A stretch of DNA of 12,750 bases from an uncultured Collinsella sp. (lineage in GTDB: Bacteria; Actinomycetota; Coriobacteriia; Coriobacteriales; Coriobacteriaceae), in NCBI GenBank assembly GCA_902494375.1, contig CABUTL010000019.1, forward strand, positions 1-12,750. The letters run 5' to 3'. The notes under the pieces were generated by a model. That model was not told where the DNA came from. It did no database searches and worked only from the letters and a program-made list of their open reading frames with translations. Of this stretch, positions 5,347-12,384 are shown one piece after another (the stretch's first letter is position 1; each line of letters opens with the position of its first letter). Made by a program: the position numbers and the translations under genes.

Positions 5347-7174
5347 GATGCTCAAATTGCCGGTCTTGGACGTCGACGGCGAAAAGCTCGGCGTGGTCAA
5401 CGATTTTGGCATTGCTACCGGCGAAGTTTTTCCGCACGTGACGTCGCTCGCGTTCCGCGGTCCCGGCAAGACGCCGTTTATGATCAGTTGGCGCAAATGG
5501 GTCGATCGTATCGACGAGACGGGCGTGTACCTTAAGGCGTCGGCCACCGAAATCCGTTTTTCGTACCTGCAGCCGACCGAGCTCTTGCTCGCACGCGACG
5601 TGCTCAACAAGCAGATCGTCGACACGCAGGGCATGAAGGTCGTGCGCGTAAACGACATCAAGTTTTCCATGTCGGGCGAAAATCAGCTGCGTCTGCTGGG
5701 TGCCGAGGTTGGCGCCCGCGGCTTGCTGCGCGCGATCAGCCCCACGCTCGAGCATGTTGCCGAGGGCTTTATGAAGCACCTGGGCAAGCCGTTGAGCGAG
5801 GATATCATCGCCTGGTCCTACATGGACCTGCTCGACCGCTCGACCAAGAATATCCAGCTCTCGGTGTCGCACAAGACGCTCGGCGAGCTGCACCCTGCCG
5901 ACATCGCCGACATTATCGAGCAGCTCGACCCGCGTCTGCGTGCGCAGGTGTTTGCGCAGCTCGATACTGCCCAGGCCGCCGAGGCCATCTCGGAGTTCGA
6001 TGACGACGAGCTTATGACCGAGATGCTCGAGGGCCTGTCCGACACCGACGCATCGTCGATGCTGGCCATGATGGACCCGGACGACGCCGCCGATCTGATC
6101 GACGAGCTCGATTACGAGAAGGCCGAGAAGCTCCTGCGCCTGATGGGCGTCAAGGAAGAGAAAGCGATTCGTAACCTGCTGGGGTATGAGGACAACACCG
6201 CCGGCCGCATCATGACCTCGGAGTTTGTCTCCCTGCCCGCCACGGCAACGGTCGGTGACGCCATCGAGGCGATTCGCGAGCTCGACGAGGACTTCGAGAG
6301 CGTCTACTACGTCTATACCGAGGATCCGAGCGGCATGCTGACCGGCGTGCTTTCGCTGCGCACGCTGATCGTAGCCGACCGCGACGCCACGCTGGGTCAG
6401 CTGGCCTATCGCGACCTGGTCTATGTGTCGCCCGACGAGGACCAGGAAGACGTGACGGACGAGATGACCAAGTACGACCTGGTTGCCATCCCTGTCTGCG
6501 ACGAGAACCGTCATATCCTTGGTATCGTGACCTTCGACGACGCCATGGACGTTATCGCCGAGGAGCATCAGGAGGACCTGCAGATCGCTGGTGTCGGCTC
6601 GGGTGACAGCGCGTCCGACGACTCGACGAACGTGCTCAGCTGGTTCGTGCATCGCCAGTACTGGGTTGTTGTATGGGGCATCGCGTCGTGCATCATGGCG
6701 ACCGTGCTGGGAACGGCGCTCGGCTCCGCGCATCTGGTGGTGTTTCCCATGTGCGCCATGCCGCTCGTGCTGCTGGCGGCCTCGCGCATGGTGTCGTTCG
6801 TCAAGAACTACTTCCTGGAGTATGACGGTCACGACGACGAGCCCAAGCCGTATCTGGGATTCTTCTTCCAGAGCACGGGCATGGGCCTGATTCTGTCACT
6901 CGTGACCTACCTGTGCACCCAGCTGGTGCGCACCGCTGCATTCCCCGATGCGCCCATGTTTGAGGAGCAACTCTTTACCGGGTGCTTTAATATCGCTGCC
7001 ATCATTTGCCTGGTTGGCAACATGAGTGCCGTGATTTACCTGATGGTGCTGTTCTGGCGTGACGAGCATGACCTCAACACGTCGGGCACCGCCATGAACG
7101 TTATTGCCGTCATGATCTCGTGTGTGGCGTATTGCATCGCCGCGGTGCTGCTCGCCATGTCAGTCATGGGTTAG
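5330..7174 (+). CDS. PRC-barrel / MgtE_N / CBS / five-helix membrane protein (MgtE-like)
   Basis: 614 residues. Residues 1-80 and 83-170 are two PRC-barrel-like units. Residues about 180-285 form the superhelical MgtE_N domain (HPADIADIIEQLDP at 188-201). A CBS pair spans about 292-415 (AGRIMTSEFVSLP). Five membrane helices follow: about 444-464, 469-490, 508-533, 549-576 and 586-611. In MgtE channels the MgtE_N and CBS parts bind Mg2+ and close the pore when it is plentiful. This membrane domain is not canonical: I see no PLLVALGGNxGNQ-like stretch and no Asp in the last helix (TAMNVIAVMISCVAYC), where MgtE carries its Mg2+-selecting Asp. It may be a divergent transporter or a sensor for the Nramp-type partner 8 nt downstream. 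TTG 5330 was chosen because NYLSEMLKLPV fits the usual start of PRC/MgtE proteins and GGGGAG (5319-5324) is 5 nt upstream; ATG 5348 is the alternative. Confidence 0.85.
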   Translation: MNYLSEMLKLPVLDVDGEKLGVVNDFGIATGEVFPHVTSLAFRGPGKTPFMISWRKWVDRIDETGVYLKASATEIRFSYLQPTELLLARDVLNKQIVDTQGMKVVRVNDIKFSMSGENQLRLLGAEVGARGLLRAISPTLEHVAEGFMKHLGKPLSEDIIAWSYMDLLDRSTKNIQLSVSHKTLGELHPADIADIIEQLDPRLRAQVFAQLDTAQAAEAISEFDDDELMTEMLEGLSDTDASSMLAMMDPDDAADLIDELDYEKAEKLLRLMGVKEEKAIRNLLGYEDNTAGRIMTSEFVSLPATATVGDAIEAIRELDEDFESVYYVYTEDPSGMLTGVLSLRTLIVADRDATLGQLAYRDLVYVSPDEDQEDVTDEMTKYDLVAIPVCDENRHILGIVTFDDAMDVIAEEHQEDLQIAGVGSGDSASDDSTNVLSWFVHRQYWVVVWGIASCIMATVLGTALGSAHLVVFPMCAMPLVLLAASRMVSFVKNYFLEYDGHDDEPKPYLGFFFQSTGMGLILSLVTYLCTQLVRTAAFPDAPMFEEQLFTGCFNIAAIICLVGNMSAVIYLMVLFWRDEHDLNTSGTAMNVIAVMISCVAYCIAAVLLAMSVMG

Positions 7175-7182
7175 GTGGTCGC

Positions 7183-8445
7183 GTGCAAAATACCAAGCAA
7201 AAGTCGGGCACCAAGCAAAAGCTGACCATCGCGGCCATCTTTGGCGCTATGGGTCCCGGTCTGTTGGCGGCGCTTTCGGGCAATGACGCCGGCGGCATTG
7301 CAACGTATTCCAGCGCGGGCGCCAGCTATGGCTACAAGATGCTGTGGATGCTTCCTGTCATGACCGTGCTGCTCATCGTGACGCAGGAGACCGCGGCGCG
7401 CTGCGGCTGCGTCACGGGCAAGGGCCTGGCATCGCTCATTCGCGAGCGCTTTGGCGTGCGCAAGAGTGTACTTGCTATGGCGGCGCTGTTGATCGCCAAC
7501 ACGGCTGTGACCATTTCGGAGTTTGCGGGTATTGCGAGCGGCCTTGCCCTCTTTGGCGTGCCGGCGAGCATCTCGGTGCCGTTGGTGGCGCTGCTGGTGT
7601 GGATGCTTACCATGTCGGGGAGTTTCCAGCGCATCGAGAAGATTCTGCTGCTGGTGAGCTGCGTGTTCGTGACCTATATTGTCGCCGCGTTTATGGCTGG
7701 CCCCAACTGGGGTGAGGTCGCGGTCGACCTGGTCGTGCCCAACATTCAAAATGACCCCAGCTACGTGTCGCTCGTGGTCGCAACGATCGGTACCACCATC
7801 GCGCCGTGGATGATTTTCTTGGCGCAGAACAACGTGGTCGATAAGAATGCGGGCGAGGACGACATCGTGCTGCAGCGTATTGATACCGTGAGCGGCTCGA
7901 TCGCTGCCGATATCATTGCCGGCTTTATTATCATCACGACCGGCACGGTGTTGTTCCCGGCGGGTATTCAGATTAGCGATGCTGCCGATGCTGCCCGCGC
8001 GCTGGAGCCTATTGCGGGTCAGTGGTCTACGGTACTGTTTGCCTCGGGCCTGGTCGCGGCGAGCTTCTTGGCTGCCTGCGTGCTGCCGGGCGTTACGTCG
8101 AGCGCTATCTGCGAGGCATTTGGCTGGGAGCGCGGTGCCGACCGCAGCTGGGACGAGGCCCCGGTCTATCGCGGCATCATTACTGCCATCATTGGCATCT
8201 CTGCCGTGCTGGTGCTCATGCCCGGCGTCGATCTGTTCCAGATCATGATGACCTCGCAGGTCATCAATGGCGTGCTACTGCCCGTGGTTCTGGTGTTCCA
8301 GGTGGTTATCGCTGCCGACCGTCACATTATGGGCGCCAACCGCAATGGTCGCGTGTGGAATGTGCTCACTTGGGCGACTATCGCCGTGATTACGGTGTTG
8401 ACGGTCGTCATGTTTGTGCTGCAAGCGATGGGCTACAGCGCTTAG
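7183..8445 (+). CDS. Nramp-related divalent metal transporter, Mg2+/Mn2+ (NRMT-like) type
   Basis: 420 residues with about 11 membrane helices of the LeuT/Nramp fold. Helix 1 reads GPGLLAALSGNDAGGIATYS (24-43): the usual Nramp DPGN motif is replaced by NDAGG. Helix 6 reads IGTTIAPWMIFLAQN (202-216), where classical Nramps have MPH: the Met that ligates transition metals is Ala and the His is Trp. Loss of the Met is the hallmark of Nramp-related magnesium transporters, one of which has been studied from Eggerthella lenta, also a coriobacterium. Mg2+ and/or Mn2+ uptake is therefore more likely than Fe2+/Mn2+ uptake. GTG 7183 was chosen because AGGTGG (7173-7178) precedes it and the protein then starts at the family's usual point; an in-frame ATG at 7120 lies deep in the previous gene. 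The 8-nt gap shows an operon with the MgtE-like gene. An intrinsic terminator follows. Confidence 0.88.
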   Translation: MQNTKQKSGTKQKLTIAAIFGAMGPGLLAALSGNDAGGIATYSSAGASYGYKMLWMLPVMTVLLIVTQETAARCGCVTGKGLASLIRERFGVRKSVLAMAALLIANTAVTISEFAGIASGLALFGVPASISVPLVALLVWMLTMSGSFQRIEKILLLVSCVFVTYIVAAFMAGPNWGEVAVDLVVPNIQNDPSYVSLVVATIGTTIAPWMIFLAQNNVVDKNAGEDDIVLQRIDTVSGSIAADIIAGFIIITTGTVLFPAGIQISDAADAARALEPIAGQWSTVLFASGLVAASFLAACVLPGVTSSAICEAFGWERGADRSWDEAPVYRGIITAIIGISAVLVLMPGVDLFQIMMTSQVINGVLLPVVLVFQVVIAADRHIMGANRNGRVWNVLTWATIAVITVLTVVMFVLQAMGYSA

Positions 8446-8463
8446 CGCCCACTTTTGCTTCCG

Positions 8464-8498
8464 AACAGGCCGTAGCGATGGACTGCGGCCTGTTTTTT
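8464..8498 (+). terminator. Intrinsic terminator of the metal-transport operon
   Basis: AACAGGCCGTAG (8464-8475) pairs with CTGCGGCCTGTT (8483-8494), twelve pairs with one G-U, 7-nt loop, followed by a run of six T (8493-8498). It begins 18 nt past the transporter stop. Confidence 0.9.
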
Positions 8499-8528
8499 GC
8501 CCGCTATAGGGCGTTAGTTATATGGCAG

Positions 8529-8755
8529 TGGACAAAAATGCCAAATATGAGTACTGTTGCCTTGCCGATAGCATTTACGACCAAGAAAATAATGAACATA
8601 GTTAAGAATCTGCTCATTAAAAGCGGGTCTCCAAGTCCTAAGTCGGCTATTCTGGTCAACTGGAAGGGTCGCGCGCTACCGCAGGGGCACCATTTTGGGT
8701 GGTTTTGCCTGCTACTAAAATGGTAACAGTACTCATATTTGCCACTTTTTGTCCA
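8529..8755. repeat. MITE-like element with about 33-bp terminal inverted repeats
   Basis: Both ends carry matching inverted arms. TGGACAAAAA (8529-8538) mirrors TTTTTGTCCA (8746-8755), and CAAATATGAGTACTGTT (8542-8558) mirrors 8725-8741 perfectly; between these blocks the arms differ by a few bases. A second nested pair lies inside the right end: ACCATTTT (8689-8696) with AAAATGGT (8717-8724). The 227-bp interior is more AT-rich than the surroundings and has no believable reading frame, so it cannot encode a transposase. No clear target-site duplication is visible. It looks like a non-autonomous mobile repeat sitting just after the operon terminator. The alternative is a long structured RNA or bidirectional processing signal. 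Confidence 0.6.
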
Positions 8756-8987
8756 TGACCTCTTGGAGTCGGCTCGAAAAGAGTGATTTTGGGTTGTTTG
8801 CTGCGGGTGTGGGCTTGGAAACAACGCTCGGGGTGGCGAGGTACTCAGAATTCGGTCGCAAGGAGGGCGTTCCTCGGCTGTGTCAGGAGTGTCCCTGGGC
8901 GCCGGCACATAAGGAACGTCCCTAACTGCCGGAGGGGTGCCTGCCGTGGCGGGCACCCCTCCGGATGTGGGAAGTTTGCGCTGCAGG
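8756..8987. other. Gene-free stretch with short direct repeat and terminator hairpin
   Basis: No coding potential is seen. Two 21-bp imperfect direct copies of the pattern AGGA-NN-GTCCCT-NNNN-GCCGG lie at 8885-8905 and 8912-8932, a 27-bp period. The second runs into the hairpin terminator of the minus-strand gene. Confidence 0.4.
8929..8964 (-). terminator. Hairpin terminator of the acyltransferase gene
   Basis: Perfect 13-bp inverted repeat: CCGGAGGGGTGCC (8929-8941) with GGCACCCCTCCGG (8952-8964), extended inward by a few pairs. It lies 23 nt beyond the stop of the minus-strand gene. The minus-strand sequence after it (CAGTTAGGGACG) lacks a real U-tract, so termination may be inefficient or factor-aided. 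The stem is symmetric and could work in both directions. Confidence 0.6.
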
Positions 8988-11204
8988 TTACTTGTCGGTG
9001 CCTAGCTTGTGCGGTTTGAAGGCGAGGGCGTTAACGAGTGCGTCGGTGGCAGACTTGACGGCCGCCGGCTGCGGATCGTTGACGTGATCCTCGGGATGCA
9101 CGGGCAGGTCCTTCTTGACTGCATCGTGGATCAAGTTGAGGTACTCAGTCACGCCAGTGGTCGACAGGTGCGTGCCATCGCCATCGAACAGGTCGTTGCG
9201 ATTGGCACTGTATCCGTACCAGTCGATAACGCGCACGTTCTTGTAGCGCGTAGCAGCGTTGGCGATGGCCTGGTTGGTAGAGCCAACCCACGGCTGCGGG
9301 CTGCGCGTGTTCACAAACACCACAATACGCTTATCTCCTGCATCGGTCATGATGGCGTCGATCTGGTCGTCGGTTACCAAGCCGTTGGTGCCCAGTGCAA
9401 AGACCACGATCTTGCCGGCAAGGTTCTGTTGGAGATAGCCCTCAAATGTCGCGCGGCCCGCATCAAATTGGCGGCCCTTTTCGGCATCGATGTGACTGTG
9501 GGGGAACACGCCGTCAAAGGAATCGACGGCGCGCAGCGACACGGAGTCACCGATCATCAGCAGGTCGTAGGATCCGTCGGGGAAGCCGTCGTTGTCCTTG
9601 TCGGTGTCGTCGGCCGCCTGCTGGTCGGTGGGCGCGGTGTTTTTGGCTTCCTTGTTGAGGACTTCGGCGCCCTCACCGCTCAGTGCGGAGGTCTCCGGCA
9701 CAAAGATCAGGCCGCCCAGCGCGATAACAAGCACGATCCCGCAAGTGGCGCACACGGGAATATGCGCGCGCACCCAGTTGGCGGGCGTGGTGGTGCCGTC
9801 GCGGAACTCGGATACGGTGCGCCCAAAGGCGCCCTTTCTAAACGGCGTCTCGATAAAGCGATATGAACATTCGGCTACGGCGACCACCAACAACACCTGC
9901 AAAATGTACTGCCACCACGGCGTATCGTTGATGTTGGCGACCGGGTTCATGAGCAGCAGTAGCGGATAGTGCCACAGGTAGATGCTGTACGAGCGCTTGC
10001 CAACCCACACGAGCGGCTCGGCGGACAGTGCGCGGGCAACCATTCCCTGGGGCTGCACGCAGGCCGCGATGACCATGAGCGTGAGGATGGAGCATAGCAG
10101 CGTGCCGCCGCGATACTGGAACGCGGTGTAGCCGTTGGTGAGCGCGACCATGGCGGCAAGGCCAACCAGACCCACGACGCCCAACACATCGATGGATGCG
10201 GGCGAGGACCAAAAGCGCACGAGGGCGCTCGGCTGTGCCGGGACGGTCTCGGCTGCGTTGTCGGCCTTCTCGCTAGGCTTGCCCTTGGCGTTCTTGCCGT
10301 GCTTGGCGGCGCCAGCCAGGCGATTGAGCCCCAAACGATGAGCGAGACACACCGGCGCCAGGTCGCGATCGGGGATAAAGGCCATCCAGGCGCCCAGCAG
10401 CAGCGAGAAGACGCGGGTGTCGGTGCCGTAGTACACGCGGCTGGGGTCGGCGGCGGGGTTATAGAGCACCATCATGGCGATGGCGGAGACAGCAGCCAGG
10501 CCCAGGACCACACGGCGCGTGTTGGCCTTGCTCACATGCATGGACACCATGGCAAACAGCAGCGGTGGCCAAACCAGGTAGAATTGTTCCTCGATGGCGA
10601 GCGACCAAAAGTGCGTAAGCGGCGAGGGGTCGCCCAGGGCGTTGAAGTACGAGACGTCCTGCATAATCTGCCACCAGTTGTTAAAGAACAGCAGCGACGG
10701 CAGAATGTCGGGACGCATCTTGGTGAGCATCACGTGGTTGAAGACGGTGCACAGCGCACAGGTTACAACCACAACGGTCACCACGGCGGGGACCAGGCGA
10801 CGGATGCGGCGGATCCAGAAGCTCTTGAGGTCGATGCGGCCGGTCTTAGCGACTTCGTTGAGTAGCAGGCGTGTGATCAGATAGCCCGAAAGCACAAAGA
10901 AGATCGTGACGCCAAGCAGGCCGCCCTGAGCCCACGTGAGGTTGAGGTGATAGAGCACCACCGCGACGACGGCAAGCGTGCGAAGGCCGTCAAGGGCAGG
11001 GATGTAGCGGGACTTGGGGCGAGCAGGCGTCTGCTCCGCGGCGGGAGTGTTGGCGCGGCCCGCGTTGTTGGCAGAAGCGCGATGGGGGCTCGCGGTGCGT
11101 CGCGGCTCGTTGGCGCGGCGCCCGCCCTTCACGCGTTCGTGCGGCGCCGGCTCGTTGCCCGTGCGGCGCCGACCGCGCGAGCCCGATTGCGAGAGTTGTT
11201 CCAT
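8988..11204 (-). CDS. OatA-like acyltransferase: AT3 membrane domain plus SGNH domain
   Basis: 738 residues. An Arg/Ala/Pro-rich cytoplasmic head (1-65) precedes an acyltransferase-3 domain (about 66-455) of roughly ten helices. It shows LDGLRTLAVV with Arg75 and His86 in the family's R-x10-H spacing, FFVLSGYLITR (102-112) and SLAIEEQFYLVWP (201-213). A Lys-rich loop sits at 300-325. An eleventh helix (about 484-503) is followed by an acidic linker and an extracellular SGNH domain (about 545-700): GDS (552-554, nucleophile Ser554), GTN (605-607) and DGTH (676-679, Asp676/His679). This AT3-SGNH fusion is the OatA plan: the membrane part passes an acetyl group across the membrane and the SGNH part places it on a glycan, often peptidoglycan MurNAc, giving lysozyme resistance. 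Other surface glycans are possible. Start: an in-frame TGA lies 9-11 nt upstream, so ATG 11204 is the only early start; its binding site is weak (GGATG). The gene stands alone, divergent from the ribokinase gene. Confidence 0.9.
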   Translation of the reverse strand: MEQLSQSGSRGRRRTGNEPAPHERVKGGRRANEPRRTASPHRASANNAGRANTPAAEQTPARPKSRYIPALDGLRTLAVVAVVLYHLNLTWAQGGLLGVTIFFVLSGYLITRLLLNEVAKTGRIDLKSFWIRRIRRLVPAVVTVVVVTCALCTVFNHVMLTKMRPDILPSLLFFNNWWQIMQDVSYFNALGDPSPLTHFWSLAIEEQFYLVWPPLLFAMVSMHVSKANTRRVVLGLAAVSAIAMMVLYNPAADPSRVYYGTDTRVFSLLLGAWMAFIPDRDLAPVCLAHRLGLNRLAGAAKHGKNAKGKPSEKADNAAETVPAQPSALVRFWSSPASIDVLGVVGLVGLAAMVALTNGYTAFQYRGGTLLCSILTLMVIAACVQPQGMVARALSAEPLVWVGKRSYSIYLWHYPLLLLMNPVANINDTPWWQYILQVLLVVAVAECSYRFIETPFRKGAFGRTVSEFRDGTTTPANWVRAHIPVCATCGIVLVIALGGLIFVPETSALSGEGAEVLNKEAKNTAPTDQQAADDTDKDNDGFPDGSYDLLMIGDSVSLRAVDSFDGVFPHSHIDAEKGRQFDAGRATFEGYLQQNLAGKIVVFALGTNGLVTDDQIDAIMTDAGDKRIVVFVNTRSPQPWVGSTNQAIANAATRYKNVRVIDWYGYSANRNDLFDGDGTHLSTTGVTEYLNLIHDAVKKDLPVHPEDHVNDPQPAAVKSATDALVNALAFKPHKLGTDK

Positions 11205-11297
11205 AAAACATCATCCAATGACGAGAATAATCAGCACGCCTTCATTGTAACTGCCTGCTCCTGTGAATGCTTGCTGCTGGCGCAAGCTCAAGCGCGC

Positions 11298-11315
11298 GTT
11301 CACATCAAAGTGAAC
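11298..11315. promoter_or_regulatory. Palindromic operator-like site over the ribokinase promoter
   Basis: GTTCAC-ATCAAA-GTGAAC, a perfect 6-bp inverted repeat with a 6-nt centre. It covers the -35 box of the promoter below, a normal place for a repressor (for example of LacI, DeoR or GntR type). No regulator gene is in the window. Confidence 0.45.
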
Positions 11316-11327
11316 TAAAGTTATAGG
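11299..11327 (+). promoter_or_regulatory. Promoter for the ribokinase/nucleoside hydrolase operon
   Basis: TTCACA (11299-11304, one mismatch to TTGACA), a 17-nt spacer, then TATAGG (11322-11327, four of six to TATAAT). It lies 65 nt upstream of the ribokinase start. Confidence 0.5.
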
Positions 11328-11391
11328 GGGTGCGAGAGTGCACGATCGACGGCCGACGGTGGGCATAAGGCCCGCAGATGAGGAGGTTTCC

Positions 11392-12354
11392 ATGGCAGAT
11401 CGCGGCATCGTTGCGGTGTTCGGCAGTATGAACATGGACCTTTCGGTGGCGTGCGAGCGCATACCGCGTGCGGGCGAGACCGTCGGCGGCAACGGTTTTA
11501 TCACCAACGCCGGCGGTAAGGGAGCCAATCAGGCCGTTGCCGCTGCGCGCATGGGTGCGCGCACGTGCATGATCGGCGCTGTTGGGCGCGATACCTTTGG
11601 CGATGCGCTTGTGGCAGGGCTCCAGGATGCCGGCGTGGGCGTTGAGTTTGTGGCGCGTCGCGATGACGTGGAGACCGGTACCGCGACTATCATTCGCTGT
11701 GAGAGCGACAACCGCATCGTGCTGTCGCCGGGCGCCAACCATGCGCTTGCGGGCGAGGACGTTGCCCGCGCACTGAGGCGCTTGGTGGCCGACGGGCTCG
11801 ACGGCGATGCCAGCGAGATTGCCCCGGCTGTCGGAAGCGTCTTTATTGCCCAGGGCGAATGTGACCTTGCGGCGACGGCCGAGGCGCTTGCTTGTGCTCA
11901 CGAGCTGGGGTTCTATACGATCTTTAACCCGGCGCCCGCCTGCGACCTGCCGGCAGGAGCGTGGCCTGCGGTCGACCTGGTCTGCCCCAACGAGACCGAG
12001 TGCCAGGTTCTGACGGGCATTCTGCCCATGGATGATGCGAGTTGCGTCGCCGCGCTCAATGCGCTGCTCGACAAGGGCGCCGGCGCCGCGGTCATCACGC
12101 TGGGCGGTGCCGGCTCGGTTGCGCTCGGCGATGGCGGTGAGCTGCTGCGCATGCCGGCACTTTCAAGTACGGTAGTCGATACCACGGCCGCCGGCGATAC
12201 GTTTATCGGTGCGTTGGCGGCGGCTCGCCTAGAGGGCTTGCAACTCTTTGAGTGCATGGCCGCGGGTGCTCGCGCCTCGGCAGTGACGGTATCGCGCCTG
12301 GGCGCTCAGCAATCGATTCCCACGCGCGCCGAAGTTGAACATTGGTTTGGTTAA
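11392..12354 (+). CDS. rbsK: Ribokinase (PfkB-family sugar kinase)
   Basis: 320 residues, the usual ribokinase length. Ribokinase phosphorylates D-ribose to ribose 5-phosphate in the cytoplasm. Visible signatures: GSMNMDL at 11-17; NAGGKGANQAVAAARMG at 39-55, the first PfkB signature and sugar-binding loop; NPAPA at 179-183; PNETE at 199-203; and DTTAAGDTFIGAL at 263-275, the second PfkB signature, with Asp269 as the likely catalytic base. The NPAPA and PNETE pattern favours ribokinase over other PfkB kinases, though a related sugar or nucleoside substrate cannot be excluded. AGGAGG (11381-11386), five bases before ATG 11392, fixes the start; an in-frame GTG at 11338 has no such site. The nucleoside hydrolase begins 30 nt downstream and would supply ribose, so the two fit a salvage operon, probably controlled by the palindrome upstream. 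Confidence 0.9.
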   Translation: MADRGIVAVFGSMNMDLSVACERIPRAGETVGGNGFITNAGGKGANQAVAAARMGARTCMIGAVGRDTFGDALVAGLQDAGVGVEFVARRDDVETGTATIIRCESDNRIVLSPGANHALAGEDVARALRRLVADGLDGDASEIAPAVGSVFIAQGECDLAATAEALACAHELGFYTIFNPAPACDLPAGAWPAVDLVCPNETECQVLTGILPMDDASCVAALNALLDKGAGAAVITLGGAGSVALGDGGELLRMPALSSTVVDTTAAGDTFIGALAAARLEGLQLFECMAAGARASAVTVSRLGAQQSIPTRAEVEHWFG

Positions 12355-12384
12355 ACGATAAAGACGGAGAAGCGGAGTAGAACA

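Noticed and set aside
5036..6832. 598-residue open frame on the minus strand opposite the MgtE-like gene
   Set aside because: It is His/Arg/Gln-rich with no recognisable domain and mirrors the codon bias of a high-GC gene; the plus-strand gene has clear domains throughout.
7120..7182. Upstream ATG for the Nramp-related gene
   Set aside because: It would overlap 55 bases of the MgtE-like gene and add a non-family stretch; GTG 7183 has a binding site and gives the usual N-terminus.
8504..8956. 150-residue minus-strand frame in the gene-free stretch
   Set aside because: It runs through the inverted-repeat element and a terminator hairpin, has no family features, and its hydrophobic end is the AT-rich repeat interior.
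9009..9866. 285-residue plus-strand frame inside the acyltransferase gene
   Set aside because: The minus strand here carries the SGNH catalytic motifs in order; the plus frame has none and is antisense.
11338..11391. GTG start adding 18 residues to the ribokinase
   Set aside because: AGGAGG sits inside this extension, correctly spaced for the ATG at 11392, where the ribokinase sequence begins.
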